This document shows positions 54,415-63,880 of a DNA stretch of 64,000 nucleotides, piece after piece; within the stretch, counting starts at the first letter, position 1; every line of letters starts with the position of its first letter. This stretch comes from Zygnema cylindricum. Lineage: Eukaryota; Streptophyta; Zygnematophyceae; Zygnematales; Zygnemataceae. The notes under the pieces were generated by a model. That model worked only from the letters and a program-made list of their open reading frames with translations, was not told the origin of the DNA and ran no database searches. The stretch covers positions 124,001 to 188,000 of the forward strand of contig JBBHKE010002542.1 in the NCBI GenBank assembly GCA_037447655.1, read 5' to 3'. A program made the position numbers and the translations under genes.

Positions 54415-54679
54415 AATGGTAAACGAATAATATTTCGGCGAGTGAAAATGACACTCCGCATCATGTAGAAATTAATGGTCCGTTTAAAGTATTTTCTGGG
54501 TCTGAATAGAAATGTAGAAAGAAGCCGAGGCAGTCTACCTCTAACTTCTCTCTCCAAATCTCAAACTTGTCGCAGTCACTGAGAAATTGGAGGGGAAGCT
54601 AGAGCCATGGCTACCTAGGCTATCAAGAGGTTTACGAGAAATATGTATTAGTTTATTTACCGTTAGGGGTTTATTTACT

Positions 54680-54772
54680 AAAAGAATATGTGATGCCCCC
54701 AGGATTTGATCCTGGTACCTACCGGATGGTATGCAGCCGGTATATGGGTAGCCTTAACCGTTAAGTCTAGAC
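54680..54772 (-). ncRNA. Antisense tRNA-like module in E12 5' LTR
   Basis: Minus strand A-box-like CTTAACGGTTAAGGC (54765-54751), B-box GGATCAAATCC (54712-54702) in a perfect T-arm CCAGG/CCTGG, TTTT (54683-54680). Confidence 0.6.
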
Positions 54773-55343
54773 CTAGTGTTACGTACTATAAGATTTGATA
54801 TTTAATTAAACATTAATACGTAGAATAGTTTATTTAATTGAATCAATTTACGGGAGACATAGATCCATTAATGTAAAAGTACGCATTACGGTACGGATAA
54901 GAAACCAATACCGCGCATTGATTTCTTTAGCGAAACGAATACCGTTGTGAATTTAATCGAATGACTGGAATTAACGTCGAGATCGCGGAAGAGGATTTCG
55001 GCGGTTTTTGGTCATCGCTACATTGGATGACACGTGGCGGAATGACATTGGATCGCGGCATCTCCGAGGATTAAGGGAGGGAATCCGGATATACCACGTG
55101 TCCACATTTAGGCCAAATCGTACCGTGTCCATACACAAAGTACACCAGCAGCTGTACTTTTATGTACGGAAGTGTATCTGATTGGCTCCGTACATCAGTA
55201 GATAGAGTCTGTGAGAGAGATAGAACTTAGAAAAATTAGGAGATGTGATCCTCTCTCCCAGAGAGCTTCTGTGCAAAAGGTAAACTTTGACCCTCCATGA
55301 CGTATTGCTCAGGGGAGCAAATTTAGAGATTCTTTTTGCTAGC

Positions 55344-55378
55344 GACTCAGGGGAGTCTTGCCTTTACAAAGGTGAAGG
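55344..55378 (+). promoter_or_regulatory. Leader double hairpin (E12 5' LTR)
   Basis: GACTC-AGGG-GAGTC (55344-55357) and CCTTTAC-AAAG-GTGAAGG (55361-55378, one T-G pair). Confidence 0.65.
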
Positions 55379-55482
55379 TGGTTAGAGTTATTGTTTGCTA
55401 GGGTGGCAGTTGTTCTTGCTAAAACACAAAAGGGTCACGATTATCCCAGAGGCTTCTTGGAAGCTGTCCATTTTGAGGACCT

Positions 55483-56400
55483 ATGGAGGTCTCTGAGTTT
55501 GAAGTTATGGGCCCACCGTCTAGGGTATCAATCTTTAATGGAACTGGCTTCATATACTGGGAAATTATGATGATAGGAGCTCTATGCGAAAAAAGGTTTT
55601 GGGGGATAGTGAGTGGACGGTTGGGGCGTCCATCAAGTCTTGGAATCCCTCCAGGGTTTGGAGGAAGCAGATTCACCAGGAAAGAGGATCCAACTTTAAC
55701 GGAGGAAACAAAGGAAGGAGAGGTGGTGAACAAAGGAAAGGAGAAGGAGACGACCACACCAATAGCAACTCGTTCGGCATTCATGTCACCTATTCCGAGG
55801 AACGAGGAGAATGATACTGAAACCTGGGACTTTAACAATATGGCGGCAAAACACTTCATCCTACGCCATCTCACTCAAGGACTTGCATGTCCTAATTTGC
55901 AGGTAGAAAGGGCATCCGATCTTTAGATGGCTCTCATAGAGATGTACCAAAATGATACGATTCAACAACACCAGTTGGCTGATCAGAAAAGTTAAGGAGT
56001 ATATATACAAAGGGGGGAAGATGTTGGATTTTTGCAATGAGCTTGCTACGCTCTTCATGGAGCTAGAGAGTGCGGAAAAGATTTTAGTGAAAAGGAAAAG
56101 GTTAACTGTTTACTGATGAAGTTACCCGATGAGTTCGAGAACATAGTCAACTGTGTGCAGGACTTGCTAGACTCAATTTGGATATAAAACTCAGTGGTAG
56201 GGATGATTGTTGTTCGGGAGAATACGATTGAGATCCATAGGGGAGGAAAGAGTGGCAAAGCCTTGACAACTGCGACCGATTGGAGGAACAAGGATTCTCG
56301 GAAACCGGTCGAAAACAATGGGGGGAGGGAGCAGAAAAATCAGACCGGCGAGTTCGAACCAAGAGCTCCCAAGGGTTTATGTCATTTATGTTAGAAACCA
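55483..56400 (+). pseudogene. E12 Gag
   Basis: Starts in the LTR with MEVSEFEVMGPPSRVSIFNG and is open to 55926. The PBS 55503-55517 (AGTTATGGGCCCACC, one mismatch) is codons 7-11. Later blocks: AAKHFILRHLTQGLACPNL, LMKLPDEFENIVN, ENTIEIHRGGKSGKALT. The knuckle CHLC-stop-KPSHYMAD is broken, and its last Cys is replaced by integrase sequence. Confidence 0.85.
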
Positions 56401-56484
56401 AGCCACTATATGGCGGATATTTGGGGACCGGCCAAAGTGCCCTCACCGGTGGGGAAGAGATTTATGATGACTATCACTGATGAT
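56401..56484 (+). pseudogene. E12 gag-integrase deletion junction
   Basis: Reading runs from knuckle HYMAD straight into integrase IWGPAKVPSPVGKRFMMTIT. About 1.1-1.3 kb of spacer, protease and integrase finger found in relatives is missing. Short shared sequence around GGCGGAT/GGGGAC suggests a small-homology deletion. Confidence 0.8.
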
Positions 56485-57666
56485 TGTTGTCCATAGCCAT
56501 TTTCTAGCCATGGATTCACCCTCGGAAGCACCACAGACTACCCAAAAACAGCCTATTTTGAATCAACACAGAATTCTACAGAAATAACAAAACAAGCTGA
56601 AACTACTTCAACAGATATTATCTAGGCTTTGGAATAACCTCACAAAGTTTCAGACAAATATAATAAACAGAGCGATCACATCATCTAGTCAAAGTTGCAG
56701 AAAAACAGTTTGCGAGAACTTTGATAAAACAGACTAACTTCACAATGAAGTAAAACACAGACTAGGCACATAATAGGCCTGAAAATCTGTGAAAAGAATA
56801 ACAATATAAATAGGAACACACATGCAGAATTTCAGATAATTCTGCCAACAAATCTGAGAGTAATCCTCAGATAAAATTACCAAAAAAACACCATAAACAG
56901 TTTCTGGTCCAAAAGTTCCTATGTCCTAAAATGACTAAGTCCTACAAATATGTAAAAGAGCTTACTGCTGAATGTACGGAGGCATATCAGCCATACGCTA
57001 TCTACCAGCTACCTCTATTAATGTTGGTATACCCGAATACTTCAAGGTATGTCAAAGTGAGTAAATCTACATTAATAATTAATTCACAAAAAGACAAATC
57101 AATGTTCAACCAAATATTTACATCAACGCTTCTGTAAAATCCGCGTACTGAGTATCAACTTGATTAGTCACTTGAGGACGAAACCACGTCATGAACCGAC
57201 ATCACATACGTACGGTCCACTTGATTCCACATCATCAAAAATGCAATCCTTTGGAAATATCGGCGGACGCCGTCTGCCCTCCAAATGTACCATGGACCAC
57301 TTGTCGAAATTAAACCGTACCTTCAAAATCTTTTTCGTACCGAACCAGCGTCCTTTGGAATAAATACGCCTCTCGCAAATAAAGTACACTTGTCCAAATA
57401 AGACGCTCCGTACCGGCGGCGTACATATTCAACAATTCGTACATTTCACATCGGATCGCGAAGCGATCCGCCGTCCATTTGCAAACGTATTCCGGGCCAC
57501 TCAATTACTCTTTTTAATTTCAATCGTACAATATCTCCCCCTATCCACAAATCCATTCGAACCTCCATTTGTACCACCACATTATTTCAGGTAATAATCT
57601 ACGCACGAACCGTCGCGTGCGCACAAAATGTGGCGTAAGTACGAAACTAACATTTCAAAAACAACA
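56485..57666 (-). repeat. S6: solo LTR of E3-like family in E12 integrase
   Basis: 1182 bp, minus strand TGTTGTTTTTGAAATG to CTATGGACAACA, with perfect duplication ATGAT (56480-56484, 57667-57671). Removing it rejoins integrase TITDD-WSRYS in frame. The plus-strand left end shares CCCTCGGAAGCACCACA with the E3 5' LTR. Confidence 0.9.
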
Positions 57667-58540
57667 ATGATTGGTCTCGGTATTCTATGGTGTATTTTTT
57701 GAAAAACAAGTCAGAAGCTCAGGATTGTTTTAAACAATATAAAGTATGGAGTGAAAAACTCCATGAAACTCCAATCAAGAGAGTGAGGAGTGACGATGGT
57801 GGGGAGTATACTTCTAACTAGTTTGAGGATTTTCTGAGGGAAGATGGGATCCAACACCAAAAGACAGTTCCAGAAAACACGAAACAGAATGGGGTAGCTG
57901 AAAGGTTAAATAGAACACTAAGTGATAGTGCTAGAAGTATGTTGTCAGATAAAAAGATAGGAAAAAGGTTTTGGGCAGAAACAATGAACTGTGCTAATTA
58001 CCTCAAAAATAGAGCTCTTACTTCAGCTATAAAAGATCAAACACCTTATGGGAGATGGACAGGCTAGAAACCAGACATATTTCACTAAAAGGTTTTCGGC
58101 AGTCAAGTATTCAGTCTAGATACAGATGGGTCTAATAGTAAGCTAGATCCTAAAGGAAAACCGGGTACTTATTAGGATATGATGAGGATGTTAAAGGATA
58201 TAGAGTTTACGATCTAAAAAAGGAAGAAATAATCTTAGTAAAGCATCTAGTAGTTTTGGATGAAAGAAAGTTTGTGGATCCCTTCAAGTATACAAAGTCA
58301 GTAAAAATCAGATTTGAGTCAAAAAATTCTCATGACTTTGAGCTTCTTAACTATCTAGGTTTTAGAGAAGATGACATTCTTTCAGGTACAAATCAGACCG
58401 AAAAGGACTCGGCTGTGGAAACTCTAGTGACAACTCTACCCGAAGCGGAAGATGTGGTGGAAATTGATTCGGAATCAAAGGATAGGGGAGAAGCTGAGAT
58501 TGTTCGAAAGAATCCACGAAAACCATCTATTCCGGCCTAA
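57667..58540 (+). pseudogene. E12 integrase core end and linker
   Basis: WSRYSMVYFLKNKSEA, RVRSDDGGEYTSN-stop, ENTKQNGVAERLNRTLSDSA, WAETMNCANYLKNRAL, frameshift near 58090-58170. Then GYDEDVKGYRVYDLKKEE and the acidic linker open from 58256 to 58540. Asp and Glu of the catalytic triad are visible; the first Asp was lost with the deletion. Confidence 0.85.
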
Positions 58541-59324
58541 ATTTTGAGGGGGGAAGGAGAAGTAGCAAAAAACTGCAAGAAAAACAAGTTAATAACAAGG
58601 TAACTAAACTATCTCATCAAGATGGACCTCAAACTTATAGAGAGGCGATGACTTGTCTTGAAAGAAATCGGTGGAAGACAGCCATCAATGAGGAGATGGC
58701 CTCAATTATGGCAGCCGATACTTGGGAGCTGGTGGATTGTCCACCTAACCGAAAACCAATCGGTTGTAAGTGGGTTTTCAAATTAAAACTGAACACAGAT
58801 AACACAATCGAGCGTTACAAGGCCCGACTAGTGGCAAAGGGATTTACACAAAAGGAGGGAATTGACTACGAGGAAACCTTTGCCCCGGTGGTTAGATTTC
58901 CCTCCGTCCGCATACTTCTCAGCCTGGCAGCAGCGAAAGACATGGAAGTGCACCAGATGGACATCAAAACAACCTTTTTTCATAGAGAATTGGAAGAGGA
59001 GATCTTCATACGACAACCTGAAGGGTTTTTGGAGGAAAGAGACGAAAGTAAGGTATGCCGGCTGATTAAGTCTCTTTATGGTTTAAAACAGGCGCCTCGA
59101 CAGTGGAATAAGAAGCTTGATGAGTTTTTTACCGGTCTGGGATATATCCGGATCAGCTCAGATCACTCAATCTATGTTTCTGAAGATGAGGAACGTTTTA
59201 TATTTATTGCAATTTATGTTGATGATTTGTTTTTTTTAAGTAAATCAATGGAAAAAATAATAAACTTAAAACCGACCTTAAGGGGAGATTTGAAATGAAG
59301 GATTTGGGGGAAACATAATATATT
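58541..59324 (+). pseudogene. E12 reverse transcriptase, main part
   Basis: Open from 58648 to 59298 (216 codons): CKWVFKLKLNTDNTIERYKA, FAPVVRFPSVRILLSLAAAK, HQMDIKTTFFHRELEEE, LYGLKQAPRQWNKKL, intact active site IYVDDLFFLSK (about 59212). A one-base shift near 59290 separates it from the thumb. Confidence 0.88.
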
Positions 59325-60205
59325 TTGGGAATTCAAGTAGAAAGAGACCGAAAAAGAAAGATTATAAGATTGACTCAAAAAGAAGCAATAGGCAACATGC
59401 TTGAAAAATTTCAGACGAATAAAGCTAATAGTTGTTCAACTTCAATGGAGTTGAAGAAGGGAAGTGAGGGTAGTGAGGAAGGAGTCATAGTCTTAGACGA
59501 GGAATTATCTCCTGAAGAACAAAAGTTCATGCAGACTATTCCTTACAGGCAAGTAGTGGGAAGTCTAATCTATTTTATGAATTGTACCCGGCCGGATTTA
59601 GCTGCAGTTGTAGGAGTGCTGAGTAGAAGTCTAAATGCTCTCACTAAGAGGGATTGGGAGGCAGCTAAGAGAGTCTTTAGATATTTGATAGGAACTAGGG
59701 ATCTATGGTTGCATTTGGGTGGGAGAATACTGATATCACTACTTGGAGTGATGCCACTTATGGTGATGCTCCGATGAGGAGATGCACCTCTCGATATGTA
59801 TTATATGTGGGCGATGGGGCTTGCTGTTGGAGTAGCAAACAGCAAAAAGTTATTGCTCAGTCCACCTTGGAGGCTGAGTATATGGCCTCTTGCTCTGCTG
59901 TAAAAGAATTGATGTGGGTCAAGTCTTTGCTTGGTGAGCTTGGTCACCTTAAGAGTGGTGTGCAGAAAATATTTTGTGATAATCAGGCAGCAATCGCTAT
60001 TTCTGCCAATCCTAAACATCATTTTAAAGCAAAACACATGGACATCAGACTCAGCTTTGTTAGAGAGAAAGTAGAAAACAAAATAATCAGTTTAGAGTAC
60101 CGACCAGATAGTGAGATGGTAGTAGATATGATGTCCAAACCTGTGCCTTCCACTAAGCTAATTTTATGTAGGGAGAAGTGTGGTCTGAAATTAAAGATTG
60201 ACTAG
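59325..60205 (+). pseudogene. E12 RT thumb and RNase H
   Basis: 59325-59777: GIQVERDRKRKIIRLTQKEA, PYRQVVGSLIYFMNCTRPDL. A frameshift near 59720 leads to 59705-60205 with WSDATYGDAPMRRC, STLEAEYMASC, FCDNQAAIAISANPKHH and HMDIRLSFVREK, ending CGLKLKID. All RNase H acidic residues are present. It is the most complete RNase H in its group. Confidence 0.88.
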
Positions 60206-60218
60206 AAAATAACGGGAG

Positions 60219-61056
60219 TGTAGAAATTAATGGTCCGTTTAAAGTATTTTCTAGGTCTAAATAGAAATGTAGAAAGAAACCGAGGCAGTTTACCTCTAAC
60301 TTCTCTCTCCGACTCTCAAACTTGTCGCAGTCACTGAGAAATTGGAGAGGAAGCTTGAGCCATGGCTACCTAGGCTATCTAGAGGTTAACGGGAAATATA
60401 TATAAGTTTATTTACCGTTAGGGGTTTATTTACTAAAAGAATATGTGATGTCCCCAAGATTTGATCATGGTACCTGCCGGATGGTATGCAGCCGGTAGCT
60501 GGTAACTTTTACCGTTAAGTCTAGACCTAGTGTTAAGTACATAGGGTTTGATATTTAATTAAACATTAATACGTAGGATAGTTCATTTAACTGAAACAGT
60601 TTTTGGGAGACATGGATCCAGTAATGTAAAAGTACGGATTACGGTACGGATAAGAAACCTATACCGCGCATTTATTTATTACAGTCTCGATTAAATTTGA
60701 CTTTAATCGGACCGCCAGAATTAACGCCCAGATCGCGGAAGAGGATTTTGGCGTTTTTTGGTCATCGCCACATCGGATGACACGTGGCGGAATGACATTG
60801 GATCGCGGTATCTCCGAGGATTAAGGGAGCCAATCCGAATATACCACGTGTTGACTTTTAGGCCATGTCGTACATTGTCCGTACAAAAAGTACACGGGCA
60901 ATTGTACTTTTATGTACGGAAGTGTAATCTGATTGGCTTCGTACATCAGTAGATAGAGTCTGTGAACGAGATAGGACTTAGAAAAATTAGGAGATAGGAT
61001 CCTCTCTCTCAGAGTGCTTCTGTACAAAAGGTCAACTTTGACCCTCCACAACTTAC
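60219..61056 (+). repeat. E12 3' LTR, truncated by E13
   Basis: 838 bp from TGTAGAAATTAATGG. It shares ACACGTGGC (60780-60788) and the GTAC dyad (60887-60910) with the 5' LTR. CTTAC at 61052-61056 is the E13 target site. Confidence 0.88.
60435..60522 (-). ncRNA. Antisense tRNA-like module in E12 3' LTR
   Basis: Counterpart of 54680-54772. TTTT (60438-60435) and A-box region are kept; the B-box is damaged (TGATCAAATCT on the minus strand). Confidence 0.45.
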
Positions 61057-61238
61057 TGTTGATATTTGTGTATTTTCTAGGTCTGTAAAGGGATAGAAAA
61101 AGGTAGAGGCAGTCTGCCTCTTACTCCCCTCTCCAAGCCCCCACACTTGTTGTAGTCACTGAAAGCTGGATAGGGAGCTAGAGCCATGACAGCCTAAGCT
61201 CTCTAGAGAAGACAAAGGGTAAATTAGTAAGACTTACC

Positions 61239-61326
61239 AAAAGGTATTTGACGAACCCAGGAATTGATCCTGGTACCTACCGTTCGTTAATCCACCGTTA
61301 GCCGGTGACTTTATCCATTTAGACTA
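61239..61326 (-). ncRNA. Antisense tRNA-like module in E13 LTR
   Basis: Minus strand A-box-like GTCTAAATGGATAAAGTC (61324-61307), B-box GGATCAATTCC (61270-61260) in a perfect T-arm CCAGG/CCTGG, TTTT (61242-61239). Confidence 0.58.
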
Positions 61327-61933
61327 GAGCTGGTATTACGACGTATGGGAATTGATAATTATTTAAATGGTTACACGTAGACTAGTTCATTTAACTGGAA
61401 ATATATACGTATTACATAGATTCAGTTATAGATAGTACGGAGTACAAATTTATTTATTGAAACGGATACCGCGCATTTGGTTCGACCGCGAAACAAATAC
61501 CGCGCGTCTATTTTCAACGACTAGAAATGTAGCCGGATTTGATCGGACGGCCACGATAGGCGACGCGATAGCGGGATATGTACTTTTGGCGGTTTGCGGT
61601 CATCGCCACATAGGATGACATATGGCACGTCAACATTGGATTGCTGCAACACCGGAAAATACGGGAACAAATAGATATATGACATGTGTTGATATTTCAG
61701 CCATATCGTACGATTGTCGTACAGAAAGTACATCGGCACCTGTACTTATCTGTACGGTACAATCAAGTGATTGGTGCCGTACGTCACTAGACAGGGTCTT
61801 AGAGTGAGAATAGGACTTAGAATATTTTGAGTAGGTAGTCGCCTCTCCCAGAGAGCATCTTGTATAAATGGCTAACTTTGGGCAGCCATAACTATCAATT
61901 TACTTGACCATTTTCAATGATTCTTTTTGCTAC

Positions 61934-61968
61934 GGACTCTGTGGAGTCCAAGCTACACAGGGGTGTAG
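61934..61968 (+). promoter_or_regulatory. Leader double hairpin (E13 LTR)
   Basis: GGACTC-TGTG-GAGTCC (61934-61949) and CTACAC-AGGG-GTGTAG (61953-61968). Both perfect 6-bp stems, 75 bases after the TATA-like site. Confidence 0.68.
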
Positions 61969-62218
61969 TTGGTTAAAGATTTTGTCTGCCAGGGTGGCAG
62001 TATTTCTAAGGGAAAGTCAAAGTGGGTGAATGTGTCCAAAACTCATATTCTAACTTTGCATTCTGTGGTGGAACTGAGCACACAGAAAGTGTTATTTCAC
62101 AGGGGTGAATCTATATTGGGTTTCTGACTGTCAAGGGGTCAATCATTTGGGTTTATATCAACTTGGAGTCGGCACTGTCTAGATTAGCTTCTTTTGGATT
62201 TGCATACTCTGAGGGCCA

Positions 62219-63272
62219 ATGGAAGTCTCAAAGTTTCAGGTTATGGGCTCACCATCTAGGGTGCCTATGTTCGATGGAACAGACTTCACTTATTCGGAGT
62301 TTACTATGGAGGGATTGCTTTTCGAGAAGCACTTATGGGGAATTGTTTCGGGACAAGTGAGATGTTCACCACCTGGCTTTTGAGGAGCTTACTATGGAGA
62401 ATCATCTGAGGCTGCCTATAATATCAACCGGAGTTCAGATGCAACGAAAGGTGAAAGGAAAAACCGTTCCATGGATGGGGAAATATTGGAGAAGGAAAAA
62501 GGGACATCTATGGTGAGGGGAGCTAGGCTCTCAACTATGCTACCACTTGTAAGGATTAAAACTGAAGAAAATGACAGAAAAATATGGGAATACAAAAACA
62601 CTATAGCAAAACATCTCATACTTAGATATGTGTCTAAGTCCATAGCTATCACTCTTTTAAGTCTAACCAAGTCTTCAGAGATATGGGAAGCACTTAGTCA
62701 TATTTAAAAGAGTGAGACTATTCAGAGGCAGCAATTAGTTAAACAGGAAATAGAGGCCTATGTTTATAAAGGCGGTAGCATGATAGAGTTTTGCAATAAT
62801 ATTGATGCGTTATATGATGAGCTTACTAGTGCAGGATATGTAGAGTCTGAGGAGTGTAAGATTAATACTTAACTTATGAAACTCCCAGATGAGTACGAAA
62901 ACATCATTTGTCGTATGCAGGCAACGGATGGCTCCTCATGGACTTGGAGCTTTACCATGGGGATAATTCTTGTGAGGGAAAGCACTTTGGAGCTTCGGAG
63001 GGGAAGGGACAGGGTCAATGCATTTTCAGTTAGTGGTGATTGGCGGAAGCGTGATGAGAGGAACGAGGTGACGAGCGGAAGCAAGATGAGAGGAACGGTG
63101 GTGACGAGCGGAAGCGTGATGAGAGGAACGGTGGTGACGAGCATAAGCGTGATGAGAGGAAGAAAGACAAAGGTAAACCTTATCATAACTTTGGTGGAAA
63201 GAGAGAGAGAGGAAAAGAAAGGGGAGCTTTGAAAAAGGGGGTTGCTTCTTTTATAGGGAACCGGGTCATTAC
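62219..63272 (+). pseudogene. E13 Gag
   Basis: Starts in the LTR: MEVSKFQVMGSPSRVPMFDG. PBS 62239-62253 is GGTTATGGGCTCACC (one mismatch). Blocks LLFEKHLWGIVSGQVRCSPP, WEYKNTIAKHLILRYVSKSI, YVYKGGSMIEFCNNIDALYD and MKLPDEYENIICRM are in one frame with three stops. Two single-base losses (about 63061-63075 and about 63240) shift the frame before and at the knuckle, whose second Cys is Tyr (FFYREPGHYMEEC). Confidence 0.82.
63044..63160 (+). repeat. 33-bp minisatellite inside E13 gag
   Basis: Units 63044-63075 (32 bp), 63076-63108, 63109-63141 and a partial 63142-63160, each near CGGAAGCGTGATGAGAGGAA plus 13 bases. Eleven codons per unit, Arg/Asp/Glu-rich. E9 has fewer units at the same place. 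Confidence 0.85.
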
Positions 63273-63880
63273 ATGGAGGAATGCCCTTGTTTGGAAAAAC
63301 TTAGAAGTTGGAATGTGGATGAGGAGGACGAAGGGGAAGAGGAGAAAGAGGATGAATATTTTTTAGAGCCTCTCCAGATTAGTAGTATGGGGAAGAGAGA
63401 AGAGCACACAGAAATTTCACGAAAGCAACAATGTGCTTGTGGAGGTATAAAGGAAGTAAAGAGAGAGGAGATACTTGAGAGAGTTCAAAATATTGATGAT
63501 AGTTTCATAGATATTTTGGAAACAGAAAACTGGTCGGAAAGGGAGACCTCAACGGATTCCGAGAAAAGGGGAGAAGTGAAACTAGAAAGAGTTTTTAAAG
63601 ATAAGGGAGAAGAGGAATATTTACCGAAAGGTTTAGGGGAGGAGAAATACTTATTGGGAATAAATTTAGAAAGAGAGAGTGGAAAGAAATCCATGGGAGA
63701 GAGTGTGAAAAGTTCAATTTTTGCGGATAATGGGTTTGACATCGCTAAAGGGAGTGATGGTATTTATGAAGGTGTGCCTGTAAAAGGGTTAGCATCTGGG
63801 TGTATGTTGCAGATTGGAGATGGGGCTGGCTGTTTGGATCGCAAGAGGGAAATCGGTTTGTGTGTGGATGAAAAGTGATG
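63273..63880 (+). pseudogene. E13 acidic extension and RT/RNase H remnant
   Basis: 202 open codons. MEECPCLEKLRSWNVDEEDE, Glu-rich spacer, RKQQCACGGIKEVK (protease start), then EEKYLLGINLERESGKK (RT thumb remnant) and GFDIAKGSDGIYEG ... LASGCMLQIGDGAG (RNase H remnant). Same order as E9, but it lacks the VGTLDLRINLGG segment. Open over 600 bp despite loss of catalytic residues. Confidence 0.75.

Larger units (their letters stand above)
53704..54463 (+). repeat. E11: partial LTR
   Basis: Starts TATTGATAATTGTGTATTTTC (compare E13 LTR TGTTGATATTTGTGTATTTTC). It has ACACGTGGC (54186-54194), GTACTTTT (54310) and a TGATTGG-like end, then is cut by E12 at 54464 before the leader. CATCA (54459-54463) is the E12 target site. 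Confidence 0.75.
54464..55502 (+). repeat. E12 5' LTR
   Basis: 1039 bp, TGTAGAAATTAATGG to GAGTTTGA. ACACGTGGC 55030-55038, CCACGTGTC 55094-55102, GTAC dyad AAAGTACA/TGTACTTT 55137-55160. Confidence 0.9.
54464..61056 (+). mobile_element. E12: Copia element with S6 and E13 insertions
   Basis: 5' LTR 54464-55502, PBS, gag, deletion of protease and integrase N-terminus, rest of integrase (split by S6), RT, RNase H, purine tract ACGGGAG (60212-60218), 3' LTR from 60219. The last roughly 200 bp of the 3' LTR are displaced by E13 inserted at 61057. RT and RNase H are well preserved. Confidence 0.9.
61057..62238 (+). repeat. E13 5' LTR
   Basis: 1182 bp, TGTTGATATTTGTG to AAAGTTTCA. GTAC dyad AAAGTACA/TGTACTT 61725-61747, TATA-like CTTGTATAAATGG near 61858. 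Gag ATG at 62219, 20 bases before the end. Confidence 0.88.
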
